A stretch of DNA of 64,000 bases, from assembly GCA_029204225.1 (NCBI GenBank), contig CM055104.1, forward strand, positions 20,181,761-20,245,760, written 5' to 3'. Of the stretch, positions 32,476-42,872 are shown piece by piece. Under the pieces are notes generated by a model. That model had not been told where the DNA came from. It saw only the letters and a program-made list of their open reading frames with translations, and did no database searches. How positions within the stretch are numbered: the stretch's first letter is position 1; each line of letters starts with the position of its first letter. Source of the DNA: Diphasiastrum complanatum. Its lineage: Eukaryota; Streptophyta; Lycopodiopsida; Lycopodiales; Lycopodiaceae. The position numbers and the translations under genes are program-made.

Positions 32476-33400
32476 ATGGAAGGTTCAACCTCACAAATCT
32501 GTTTGATCAACAAGTTCAATGGCGATGATTTCCACATGTGGAAGTTCAAAATGAGGATGATCTCATTGTCAAGGTCAGATGCAGACAATTGGAAGGTTGC
32601 AATGGATGTTGGGTACAGTTCTTCGATAAAGAGCAAGACTTGGAGTCTTGTTAATCCTCCTGCAGGTATAGAACATATCGACTCTAAATGGATCTTCAAG
32701 CTAAAGCTTAAGCCAGATGGATCAGTATCCAAATGGAAAGCTCGCTTAGTGGTTAAAGGATTTGAGCAAGTATATGGAATAGCTTACAGTGACACCTTCA
32801 GGATCTGGACATTCACCAGATGGATGTCTAGACAACGTTCCTTCACAGATACATACAAGAAGACATATTCATTTATCAACCAGAAGGTTACGTCCTTCAA
32901 GGCCAAGAGCATTTGGTACGTAAATGGCACAAGGCACTATATGGCCTCAAGCAAGCTCCCCGAGCCTGGTATGAGAGAATCACCCACTTCTTGTTGTAGC
33001 ATAATTTCACTTCTTGCTCCACAGACTCTAATTATCAGCAATTCAAATCAGTTGCCACATGAAACCAACTTTTTGCTTTCATCAGAATTTGAGATGACTG
33101 ATTTAGGCCCAATTCATTACCTTCTTGGTATGGAGAATTACTATAAGCCAAAGGCCCTATTTAATCAATGTACTTCATAGATATGGCATGGTGGACTGCA
33201 AGCCCATATACACATGGATCCAAGATCAAAGCTATCCAAAGACATGTGCCCCAGAACTCAAGCAGATCAGCAAGAAATGTGCAAGTATCCTTATCATTCT
33301 GTCATAGGATCTATAATATATTCTATGATCTACACACGACTTGATCTAGCATATGCGGTAAGCACACTGTCAAACGATCTTGTAATTGTAAAATTCGAAT
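32476..33400 (+). pseudogene. Ty1/copia gag start fused to RT, right copy
   Basis: Mirror of 5590-6505. ATG 32476 (GAAGGTTCAACC follows) begins the gag start; the gag-RT fusion point is near 32575, after MRMISLSRS. LYGLKQAPRAWY, the conserved copia RT block, is at 32937-32972 in another frame, so frameshifts lie between YSDTF and it. The end motif AYAVSTLS is near 33375. Substitutions relative to the left copy (for example GYSSSIKS for EYSSLIKS) are few. Confidence 0.85.
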
Positions 33401-33584
33401 AACACAAGATCTACCAGCTGCTATAAGTAAATGAGCGACTTGAGAAGTGAGATGATGCAAGAGGATGCATGAAGATAATCCATTAGAGATCAAACGACCA
33501 AAACGGATCTTCACACCAGCTGACTCCTCAGAGTTGGTGATTATAGAGAGCGAGATAAAATATTTAGAATGATAGCTATTGTTG

Positions 33585-34038
33585 TGTTTCTGTAAGTAGG
33601 ATCATGCGCTTATCTGTGCAATTGTATTGTGATCTAATTGTTGTTACTACAACTTTAATATACATAATTGCTATTGTTCCATCTCTTTGCATTCTCAGTT
33701 GAATGTTTATTAACTCTCATTCTTCTCTTGAAATAGTATCATAACAGAGATGTGTATGGCTGTCTTTGATGCCTAATTGTACTTACATTTCTTTCTATCA
33801 GAATATCAGTATCAAAGAATTGCATGGCTGTCACAGACACCTAATTGTTGCACAATTTCTCTTCATGGTAGTCCAAGACTCCTACACTGATAATTGTATT
33901 CAACGCAAACTGAACAGTTCTCTAATCTCCGTTCTCTAAGTAATCCATGATTCCCCTTAACACAGTTATCACTGTTCTTCATAGTATTCATGGTCTTTCT
34001 CATGTTGGTTGGGACTTCGTTTAAGAAGTTTCCCCACA
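33585..34038 (+). repeat. LTR between copia relic and integrase unit
   Basis: TGTTTCTGTAAGTAGG to TTTCCCCACA, 454 bases. It serves as 3' LTR of the copia relic and 5' LTR of the integrase unit. Confidence 0.87.
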
Positions 34039-34041
34039 GAG

Positions 34042-34053
34042 TGGTATCAGAGC
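34042..34053 (+). other. Primer-binding site, tRNA-iMet type
   Basis: TGGTATCAGAGC after CACAGAG; a perfect initiator-Met type primer site. Confidence 0.78.
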
Positions 34054-34086
34054 TGATAATTCATCAGAGCTATCCCCAACATCACA

Positions 34087-34724
34087 TGGTCCCCATAGAG
34101 AGTCTGACGAAACAACTGCTGATTAAACATCGAAAAAGTACTCCCTATCGTCCTCAAGCAAATGGACAAGCCGAAAGTCCAAACAAGTAGTTGATATCTA
34201 TCCTACAAAAAACAGTATCTGAATATAAAAGGGACTGGGATAAGAAAATATATGCTGCTTTGTGGTCCTACAATGTGACCTACAAAACTAGTACAAATCA
34301 CACTCTCTTTTTCTTGGTATATGGACAAGAATGTATCCTGCCTATTGAGATAGAATTACCATCCATGAGACTGGCTATGTCTCACAATCTGGGTAGGAAA
34401 AAGTCCATCCAAGGGCGTATCGATATCTTACAAGAGTTGGACGAGCAACGATTGACCTCCCTAGTACATCAAGAAACCCACAAAAAAATCATGAAAATAA
34501 TGCATGACAGAAGAATTCCTAATTACAAGTTTAGCCAAGGCCAGCTAGTCTTGTATTACGATACTAGGCACGAACTAATGCCTCAAAAATTTGGTATGCA
34601 TTGGACTGGACCATATGTGATCAAAAAGTTGTATGACAACAATACAACTAAATTAGTTGAAATAGGTGGAGGCTCATTCAAAACTCGTGTGAACATTGAC
34701 AAAGTCAAGCCATATCATATGTAA
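34087..34724 (+). pseudogene. Ty3/gypsy integrase end, right copy A
   Basis: Begins right after the LTR, primer site and 32 bases of leader. HRKSTPYRPQANGQAE, then TAG (34188-34190), then 177 open codons including the GPY module and a TAA at 34722-34724. The 73-base gap to the MAIESMDF ATG is the same in all units. Confidence 0.86.
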
Positions 34725-34797
34725 ATAGAGTTGTACCATGTACAGGGTATAATACCAAATTTTTATTTTCTTTTGTAAAACATCTGAATTATCTACC

Positions 34798-34961
34798 ATG
34801 GCCATTGAAAGTATGGATTTTAGAATTTGGGAACAAGAATTGCTCCAACCACTCTCTGGGACTATAAATTCCAATGTGTATAGCTTTGTATGGGATGATA
34901 CCAGTTTGGATTGTACAGTCAATTTCAAGCAACTTCGAAAATGGGATGGCGACGATGAGCT
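34798..34961 (+). pseudogene. Truncated MAIESMDF ORF, right copy
   Basis: Starts at ATG 34798, is open through KWDGDDEL and is then cut by the LTR that starts at 34962. Confidence 0.7.
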
Positions 34962-35411
34962 TGTTTCTGTAAGTAGGATCACGCATCTGTGCAATTGTAT
35001 TGTGATCTAATTGTTGTTACTACAACTTTAATATACATAATTGCTATTGTTCCATCTCTTCGCATTCTCAGTTGAATGTTTATTAACTCTCATTCTTCTC
35101 TTGAAATAGTATCATAACAGAGAAATGTATGGCTGTCTTTGATGCCTAATTGTACTTACATTTCTTTGTATCAGAATATCAGTATCAGAGAATTGCATGG
35201 CTGTCACAGACGCCTAATTGTTGCACAATTTCTCTTCATGGTAGTCTATGACTCCTACACTGATAATTGTATTCAACGCAAACTGAATAGTTCTCTAATC
35301 TTCGCTCTCTAAGTAATCCATGATTCCCCTTAACACAGTTATCATTGTTCTTCATAGTATTCATGGTCTTTCTCATGTTGGTTGGGACTTCGTTTAAGAA
35401 GTTTCCCCACA
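34962..35411 (+). repeat. LTR, right arm second copy (450 bases)
   Basis: Same LTR with a 4-base deletion near its start (ATCACGCATCTG), followed by a primer site at 35415-35426. Confidence 0.85.
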
Positions 35412-35414
35412 GAG

Positions 35415-35426
35415 TGGTATCAGAGC
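35415..35426 (+). other. Primer-binding site, tRNA-iMet type
   Basis: TGGTATCAGAGC three bases after the LTR end. Confidence 0.75.
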
Positions 35427-35456
35427 TCATAATTCATCAGAGCTATCCCCAACATC

Positions 35457-36097
35457 ACATGGTCCCCATAGAGAGTCTGACGAAACAACTGCTAATTAAA
35501 CATCGAAAAAGTACTCCCTATCATCCTCAAGCAAATGGACAAGCCGAAAGTCCAAACAAGTAGTTGATATCTATCCTACAAAAAACAGTATCTGAAAATA
35601 AAAGGGACTGGGATAAGAAATCATATGCTGCTTTGTGGTCCTACAATGTGACCTACAAAACTAGTACAAATCACACTCTCTTTTTCTTGGTATATGGACA
35701 AGAATGTATCCTGCCTATTGAGATAGAATTACCATCCATGAGACTGGCTATGTCTCACAATCTGGGTAGGAAAAAGTCCATCCAAGGGCGTATCGATATC
35801 TTACAAGAGTTGGACGAGCAACGATTGACCTCCCTAGTACATCAAGAAACCCACAAAAGAATCATGAAAATAATGCATGACAGAAGAATTCCTAATTACA
35901 AGTTTAGCCAAGGCCAGCTAGTCTTGTATTACGATACTAGGCACGAACTAATGCCTCAAAAATTTGGTATGCATTGGACTGGACCATATGTGATCAAAAA
36001 GTTGTATGACAACAATACAACTAAATTAGTTGAAATAGGTGGAGGCTCATTCAAAACTCGTGTGAACATTGACAAAGTCAAGCCATATCATATGTAA
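35457..36097 (+). pseudogene. Ty3/gypsy integrase end, right copy B
   Basis: Same as copy A with HRKSTPYHPQANGQAE and the shared TAG at 35561-35563. After the 73-base gap only the first codons of the MAIESMDF ORF (from 36171) remain before IR1 ends. Confidence 0.86.
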
Positions 36098-36251
36098 ATA
36101 GAGTTGTACCATGTACAGGGTATAATACCAAATTTTTATTTTCTTTTGTAAAACATCTGAATTATCTACCATGGCCATTGAAAGTATGGATGCTTTAGAT
36201 CCTCCAATGCTCGGCTTGCATGAAATATTTCATGTTTTACCTGATAACTTG

Positions 36252-38109
36252 TCATCTTTTTTTTATTTTAACGTGGCCTTTATGTAAGCCTGCTTTGGAC
36301 AACACATCCTCTAATCTAGAAATAACTTCCTTTGTAGAGGCCTCTGGCTCGGAATTCCATGCAAACAAGATGTGAAGATATATTATTTTTTCTATAATAC
36401 GCACCTCCGCATGCAATGTACAGATATGAACATTTCGTAGAGGAATTGGTAGTACAGGTTTCCAATTAGAATCTTCTCGATCTCTTGATATTCTTGTACT
36501 CTTTGTCATGTCTTTTGTTGTTTTCATGCAGTACAAACAAGGGTGTTTAGAGTTAGCGCCATGAGATACATTGAACATACATTTTAATGTCTTCAGATCT
36601 CCTGCTAAATGCCATTCAATGTTGAAAGTGCCAATTCCAGGAATATTGAGTGGAACTCCCTCCATGTGATTTTTTATGGTGGCAGGATATGATGTTCTAT
36701 TAAATATCCATGAGAGAATGTTATGGTCTTCTTTCAGCTCCTATAAGAGAATACAAAAACAAGATTCGCCTCATAATATTAACACAGAGAAGATTTTAGA
36801 TATGAAATCCATATTCAAATGATTATCCCTATTATTATGCAAAGGAACTGCTATACCTGAAATGCTGCCAATCACCAAATATCATTTTCTGATTGAATTC
36901 TGAAATTGAGGCCTTCTGAGTCTTCTGAATTTAAAAGTGCTCCATTCATGATCGTGAGACTGACTCTTTCCATTTTTTGTCCTTTTATAATTTCAGACTC
37001 ATCTAACTTGAGAACAACTATCAACTTGTTATTGACATTCTCATTTGTAATACCGTAAAAATTTATGATGAATGTTAATAACTGATTAATGTCAATAAAT
37101 AAGTTGTTGAAATTGTTATATGCTAGACTTTATCCTTTCGAGCAATACACTTCATTGATATGAGATGGATTACCAACTATTGTCTGCATACCATGGTTTA
37201 ACATGTCTTTTATTTTTTTTAAAGATGAAATGGTCGTGGGATTGGAAACTTTTAATATTTACCTGTGCAAATGCCTCTTTTTATCATCTTAAACATTGTT
37301 GCATATGCTTCCCTATTGATGCTAGAAAAGTCACATGCCCCCTGAAGCAATGTAGTGTCTAATATTTTTCCAACTTCATCCATAATGCTATCAGTAACTG
37401 AAGCCTTAATCTTTTTCATTTTGTTACTATTTAACATTGATTTCATAGATTTAGAAGTCAAGATAGAGCCTAGTGAGTTTCCAATTAAAATCTCATCGGC
37501 CAAATGGTCTTCAACAACCAGTGCTGATCTGCATTGCAAACATAATGTTCATGAAAATGTCAGTAGAAATTAGGACACTCATAGTCTTCACAGTAGTATA
37601 TAATAAGCAAATCAACAGAAAGTTGAAATGAATAAATAACAAAATTAGTGATTATGAATAAATCAAAAAGTTCAAACAATTTTCAGTACCAAATAAGCTA
37701 TAACCTACTTGAATGCACGGATTCGTCTTTTTCTATGACCTCCTTTGGATGATAGATCACATATATCCTTGTTTACCAGTCTTTTCCTCTTGTTGCTTCG
37801 GACCTTTCTGTTGAGCACATCCATATCTTTAACAAGAGACAAATATGAGATACACATGAATTGAAATACAATTTTTATCTCATCATTACTAGTTGTATAA
37901 TGATGCAAAGAAGATTTCAATCTTTGGATCTCCTCCTTGAGCATCTCATTTTCATCCAAACAAAATTTCATCTTTGTAGATTTTTCTTCGCACTCCTTTG
38001 ATATTTTCCTTGATTCCTCTTCCAAATAATGTATTCTTTGCATTGAATGTGCATTCCCATAGAGCATCAAATTCTCATAGTAACCTAATCTGGATGCTGC
38101 AATGAACAT
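36252..38109 (-). pseudogene. Spliced coiled-coil / Cys-motif gene, partial
   Basis: A minus-strand gene with four exon parts. Coiled coil and basic tail to 37709 (TTCAA|GTAGG donor); exon 37528-37263 (SALVVEDHLADEILIG...; GTAAAT donor); an exon ending 36857 (LIVVLKLDESEIIKGQKM..., CATTTCAG|GTATAG donor); and exon 36740-36252 after CTTATAG. Phases agree at the first and last junctions. The last exon has HLAGDLKTLKCMF, then KHPCLYCMK, a CxxC pair like those in zinc-binding insertions of some eukaryotic transposase-related proteins. That resemblance is weak and from memory. A TGA at 36874-36872 interrupts the third exon. The reading ends 60 bases before IR1, which has removed the 3' part. It could be a domesticated or DNA-transposon gene; exact family unknown. 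Confidence 0.5.
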
Positions 38110-38670
38110 GGATTAATAGGATACAATGTTCTTGATGACCATAAATCTACATGTTTTAGTTTTTCCTCCCTGTATCAGACCATATCAGAAGTTGACAAAC
38201 TGGATTCTTTGAATTTCTCGTCCTGAGCGGAGCATATTCCGGTGATAGATCCACATGAAAATGATAAAGCTTGGTCATTAGTACAATAGTATAGTAACAA
38301 ACAACACAATGACAATAACAAAACTGGAGATGACGCTAACGACTCTGTTGGAGATAGAGATGGCCTAGACTTTTTTCAGAAATGTCACTCCTAATTCAAA
38401 TTTTTAAGTGTTCCCAACTATTGGGAGGGAATATTTCAACATTTTAAAAAATTATATTTTAACTGTGGTTAAACACCAGTGAAGTTTGATGTGACTAAAC
38501 TAAGGTGCATTCATTTACATGGAAAGTAGTGCGGGCAGATGCATAAAGAAGTTAGAAAATGATATTATAATTACTTTATAGTTATTTTTCTCTCTCCTAC
38601 ATGACATTTCTTATAGGGCCCTCTTTGGGCCCATATTTTCTCTAATGTCATTTGTAGAACATCTGAATTA
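38110..38670. other. Upstream flank of the Cys-motif gene
   Basis: Between two divergent coding stretches; AT-rich, possibly holding the promoter and first exon of the minus-strand gene, but no TATA box is convincing. Confidence 0.35.
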
Positions 38671-38676
38671 TCTACC

Positions 38677-39174
38677 ATGGCCATTGAAAGTATGGATTTT
38701 AGATTTTGGGAACAAGAATTGCTCCAACCATTCTCTGAGATTATAAATTCCAATGTGCATAGCTTTGTATGGGATGATACCAGTTTGAATTGTACAGTCA
38801 ATTCCAAGCACCTTCAGGAATGGGATAGCGACGATGAGCTTTCCTTTCTAAAATTTCTATATGAACAAAAATTGATCAAAAAAATAAACGTAGATTGTGA
38901 ATATGAAGAAGGTTGTAGGTCTCATTACGAAATAGGGAGTCCATTCATGGATGTGAATATCATCGAAGAACACATCCTGGATGAACTGGCCACAATAGTA
39001 CCAGTAAGAAAAACTGTATATATGTACTATAACCCCGCAAAACAAAGTATACCTATGAGATTGAGACCATTAATAACAAATTTCTTTGGTGGATTGTATT
39101 GGAGTAAGCAACTGACTTGGGGATATGCACACCTAGTTGGCCGATCTATTAAAAAAAAAAATTGCATCCGCTGA
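38677..39174 (+). CDS. MAIESMDF ORF, full-length form, right copy
   Basis: Same ORF as 16452-16964, here 165 residues: the poly-A run near 39150 is longer by one or two bases, which changes the last residues (KKKNCIR). FRFWEQELLQP replaces FRIWEQELLQP. Its 5' leader shares only about 27 bases (from TTTGTA to the ATG) with the version in the IR1 units and then differs. This marks a junction just upstream of the ORF. Confidence 0.45.
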   Translation: MAIESMDFRFWEQELLQPFSEIINSNVHSFVWDDTSLNCTVNSKHLQEWDSDDELSFLKFLYEQKLIKKINVDCEYEEGCRSHYEIGSPFMDVNIIEEHILDELATIVPVRKTVYMYYNPAKQSIPMRLRPLITNFFGGLYWSKQLTWGYAHLVGRSIKKKNCIR

Positions 39175-39181
39175 AATTATA

Positions 39182-39830
39182 GCTATTTAGAAATATTTTA
39201 GAGTTTCTAGACTATTTCGAGCCTCTCAAATTTTCACGATTTTCGCGAATCTTTCAAGATTTTCGGGTTTCTCAATATTTCAAATTTTCATGATATTGGC
39301 GAATTTTTTGAGATTTTCGGGTTTCTTGAATTTTTTTTGAGTTTTCGAGTATTTTCGCAAATTTTTCGAGTATTTTCCAAAGTTCTAGTCTCGAATTTTC
39401 GCAATTTTCGCGAATTTTTTGAGTTTTCGTAGTTTTCCAAACTTTTTTCGAGACTATTCGAGATTTTTTCGAGGCGAGAATTTCAAGATCTTTTTGAGTG
39501 GTTTCAAGATTTTTCCAAATTTTTGAGACTATTCGAGATTTTTGCGAGATGAGAGTTTCTGAATTTTTGAATGGTATCAAGATTTTTCCGAATTTTTGAG
39601 ACTATTCGAGATTTTTTCGAGGCGAGAGTTTTGAGATCTTTTCGAGTGGTTTCAAAAATTTTTCGAATTTTCGAGACTATTCGAGATATTTTTTGAGGCG
39701 AGAGTTTCTGAATTTTCAAGGCATTTCGAGATCTTTTCGAGTTCATTTTTCTAGTTTTCACGATTTTTCAACTTTTCGAATTTTTCACCTTTTTCAATTT
39801 TTTGAGGTTTTGGTATTTTTCGAGTTTCAG
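39182..39830. repeat. TTCGAG-rich minisatellite, right copy
   Basis: Mirror of 15830-16445, with the same 75-base register and a few unit-internal indels. Confidence 0.8.
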
Positions 39831-39960
39831 CTCGACTAAGATACTGTGAATCATATAAAAAAAATTGAATTGGAAAAATATACTACATGTTGTTAACACC
39901 ACTGCATTGTCCCAACCAACTTCTAAAGCAACACGAGGAATCTTGTTCACCAGGACATGA

Positions 39961-40759
39961 CTACTAGAGGAGATGAGGCATCTGTTAATCAAAAGCCTAA
40001 GATCAAGTGAGGCAATGGCTGTAATACTTTCCAAAGAACGAGAACGACAGGTCCAAGAAATCCACAACTTGAAGCAAGAACTCAAAAATGCAAAAAATTT
40101 CCGAATCAGAGTTACTAATGAGCTGAGCAATGTCAAAAAGGAACGAGACTCTTGGAAACGAAAGTACATTAAACTCAAGGACACTAGTGACAGAAAACAT
40201 ATAAGCCATAGGGAGGAGTACAAAAGACAAGAAAAAATCATAGCCAACACCAAAGTGGAACTAGTTGCAACCAAAACTATCACAGCTACGCTAGCCAGGC
40301 AATTGCATGAGTATCAGAGACAAGAGACAACAAAGAGGCCAGTCAGACCGCAGACTTCCCGTGACCCTCTACTCGCTTATCCAGTGCACAGAAAGGAGAT
40401 TATGTTAGACAACCTATTCTAAATTTCAACGCCTATTGTTTGTATCTGCCTTCCATAAATTTCCACTAGACGATCAGGTCTTTGAGCTGCGGCCATCCAC
40501 TAGTTCTCAACTCAGATTCAGATGGCCACTCATCCCAAGTAACTTTGAAAACTACAAGGACTCCTGCGAAAGTTTATGTAGATTCTTGGTTGTTGTCGCG
40601 CACCACAAAGATGACATCATTAGACTGGCTGGTCACTATGCTTACTGCCTACAGAGATGGGTACTACAACCTTGGGGTCCTAAGTCAAAACCCACCAAAG
40701 TTCACCTTGCTAAATGGTGGTACAATCCCAATGAGCCAATGGAACTAGGACTGACCTAG
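39961..40759 (+). pseudogene. Coiled-coil ORF plus WPLIPSNF ORF, right copy
   Basis: The coiled-coil frame is open for about 150 residues to a TAA at 40420-40422 (ERERQVQEIHNLKQELKNAK, RDSWKRKYIKLKDTSDRKH, then HREEYKRQEK). Its N-terminus is shifted by a 2-base loss near 39993 (CTAAGATC where the left arm has CTAAGAAATC), so the MTTRGDE start seen on the left is out of frame. The second block (FELRPSTSSQLRFRWPLIPS...) lies in another frame, and its upstream extension is stopped by TAA-type changes near 40457. The two arms thus carry different lesions in the same gene, so the gene was more intact when duplicated. Function unknown; coil suggests oligomerisation. Confidence 0.45.
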
Positions 40760-42540
40760 TACTATACTTGCGGGTACGTGACTATAAACACCCACCTCAC
40801 TATTATGCATCACATACTAGACACAATGTGATAAGCATTTGCTGCAAGTCTCAGTTTTCCATGCATCCATTTTCATTGCATCTCTACATAATTTTGAGTT
40901 GCATTGGGCACTTGCTAAATACTCCTATGGGCATGAATGATTGTATAGGAGCATAAAATTGGGAGGATTGAGAGAGAGAAATTGGAAAAAGAAACAGTGG
41001 ATGGGAAATGACTCTATTACTCAATGGATAAGGCACTCAAAACCGACCAAACAGTGAAGAATTTAGAAGCATGACAAATGAGAGAAGCAAAAGTCTCCAC
41101 ATGGTACTTTTACATGCGTTGAGATAACAAGCTTGAGACATCACTACTTCTTTGAAGGATGAACAATTGCTGAAAGATATTTACCCTTTGTACATACAGT
41201 TGGATCAAATAGGAGGATACGAAAAGCCACTTATGCTTGTGGAGTTTGAGGTGAATGGAATCAATTTAGACAGAGACTTGGGAGAGCTGTAATCATCTTG
41301 GAAAAGATGGATGATCTGCAACGAATGTATACATTTGAATCAGTACCACTCACCGACATCTAAGCCAAGAAGATTCTTCCCCATCACCACTAACTTGACA
41401 CCATCTCTCAAAAAAAATAAAATTCCACGAGTATGGACAATTTTCAGAGTTAAGGCGCTAAAGCCTCATTGCATACACACAACACACTCACAATAGGCAC
41501 AATATTGCCATATGCGTCCATAATGTCATATTTTTCTGAGAGATGCATTTTGCGTGCCAAAAAGGGTTTTGAAAGGGCATAATCTTCTGAGGGAGTGGGT
41601 GCATATTTCTCAAATTAGGTCACAGGGTGTTGTGTTGCAGGAATAAAGGTACCGAATTGAACGAAGATCAAAGACCAACTGGAAGCAGAACTAGGTTAGC
41701 ATCACCCACCTAGGGTGCTGATCCCGAAGCTATGGCCAGAGCACTCATGATGTACCAGCAAAAGGCGAGCATTTTCTGAACCAGAGATTATGGGTCCACC
41801 CCGTATGAGGACCATACTACTCAGTGGACATCGCCATGTTAGCCGATATTTTCGCACGGAAAATCGGACTAATATTGGGCTTTCTTTTTTCAAAACTACA
41901 AAAAACTGGGATGTAAAACCCGGTTACTAGAAAAAAATCGACATATAGTTGCCTCTATAAAAGGGTCTCAACCTACCCCTAAAGTGGCTAGACAAGTTAT
42001 AGTAGTTTTGTGACGGTCTCAAGAACTGTAAAAAATATTTGATATATGTAAAGCCGAGCGAAAAGTGCCGGCCCACTTAGAAGTGGGTCCCACCCCCCCT
42101 AGGAAAAAGTTTGTGGCCTTAAAAATGGCCTGTAAAAATGTTTTGCAGCTTTTTAGCCAATTGTAAAAATAGCCGGCATAGCCGTGCTAAAATTTCACCA
42201 TGTACAAAGTTGTTTTGCTAATATATGTTTACCTAGTTTATTTGCAGAAAAACCAGTTTGTCGAAAGAGCTCTAGTCATGAATGTTACAGAAGCCAGTTT
42301 CAAGAAAAGAATCGGCAAAGAACAAATACAGTGAAAATTTCTTCACCAAAAATATTGTAATAGGCTCAAAATACCATGGAAATCCTAACGACAAGGTCAA
42401 GATAATTTCAAACACAGATAGACCAACCAGCCAAATAGTACGAACATATGGAAAAGCCGACAACATAGAAAAATCGGCAATCTAAAAAACTGACACAAAG
42501 AAAAATGATGGGATGGCTACACCCATAGGGATTGACTAGT
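40760..42540. other. No recognised gene; LTR-like part from 41838
   Basis: Mirror of 13100-14880. TGTTAGCCGATA at 41838 starts a stretch with a diverged copy at 48716, consistent with a dispersed LTR. No coding motif recognised. Confidence 0.45.
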
Positions 42541-42550
42541 AGCTACTAGG

Positions 42551-42772
42551 TTGGTTAACAATGATAAAGCAAAAAGGTTCCTTGCCCTAAGCAAATACTA
42601 TTGTGGAAAAAGGCAATCTAAGGGGAGAGCCACTTGGGAAAAGCAACGAAAAGACAAACTTGAGAAGCGTGAAAAGATAAACTTCAAGGTTGTTGAGCTC
42701 CAAAACCCAAAGAACATCCTATTTGGAGGAGGGGAGCAAGTTGGAGAATCTACTAAAATAGGTGAGCCCTAA
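42551..42772 (+). CDS. Unknown Lys-rich 73-residue ORF, right copy
   Basis: Identical protein to 12878-13099. It ends 87 bases before a TATA-like site and may be a chance frame in an LTR. Confidence 0.25.
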   Translation: MVNNDKAKRFLALSKYYCGKRQSKGRATWEKQRKDKLEKREKINFKVVELQNPKNILFGGGEQVGESTKIGEP

Positions 42773-42858
42773 TAGTTGAGGGACATGTGGCAAAGAAAGT
42801 ATGAAATGCATGACAATTGAAAAAATGTCATATTGAAGGGCAACCCTTTGGGTTTGGC

Positions 42859-42866
42859 TATATAAG
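42859..42866 (+). promoter_or_regulatory. TATA-like promoter element
   Basis: GGCTATATAAGAGAG after CAACCCTTTGGGTTT; the same arrangement, diverged, occurs at about 49242 (GGCTATAAGAAGGAG). Probably the promoter of an LTR. Confidence 0.45.
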
Positions 42867-42872
42867 AGAGTC

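Larger units (their letters stand above)
31802..36191 (+). repeat. IR1 right arm (inverted duplicate of 2786-7180)
   Basis: Mirror of the left arm with the elements in plus orientation: shoulder, partial LTR, copia relic, LTR, integrase unit, LTR, integrase unit, then the first codons of the MAIESMDF ORF. It stops at ATGGAT 36191, next to the Cys-motif gene. Confidence 0.92.

Noticed and set aside
34962-35411. GTAAGTAGG at the LTR start as a splice donor of the MAIESMDF ORF
   Set aside because: The same sequence starts the LTR after copia sequence at 33585, and the longer ORF in IR2 continues in frame without it, so it is the LTR 5' end.
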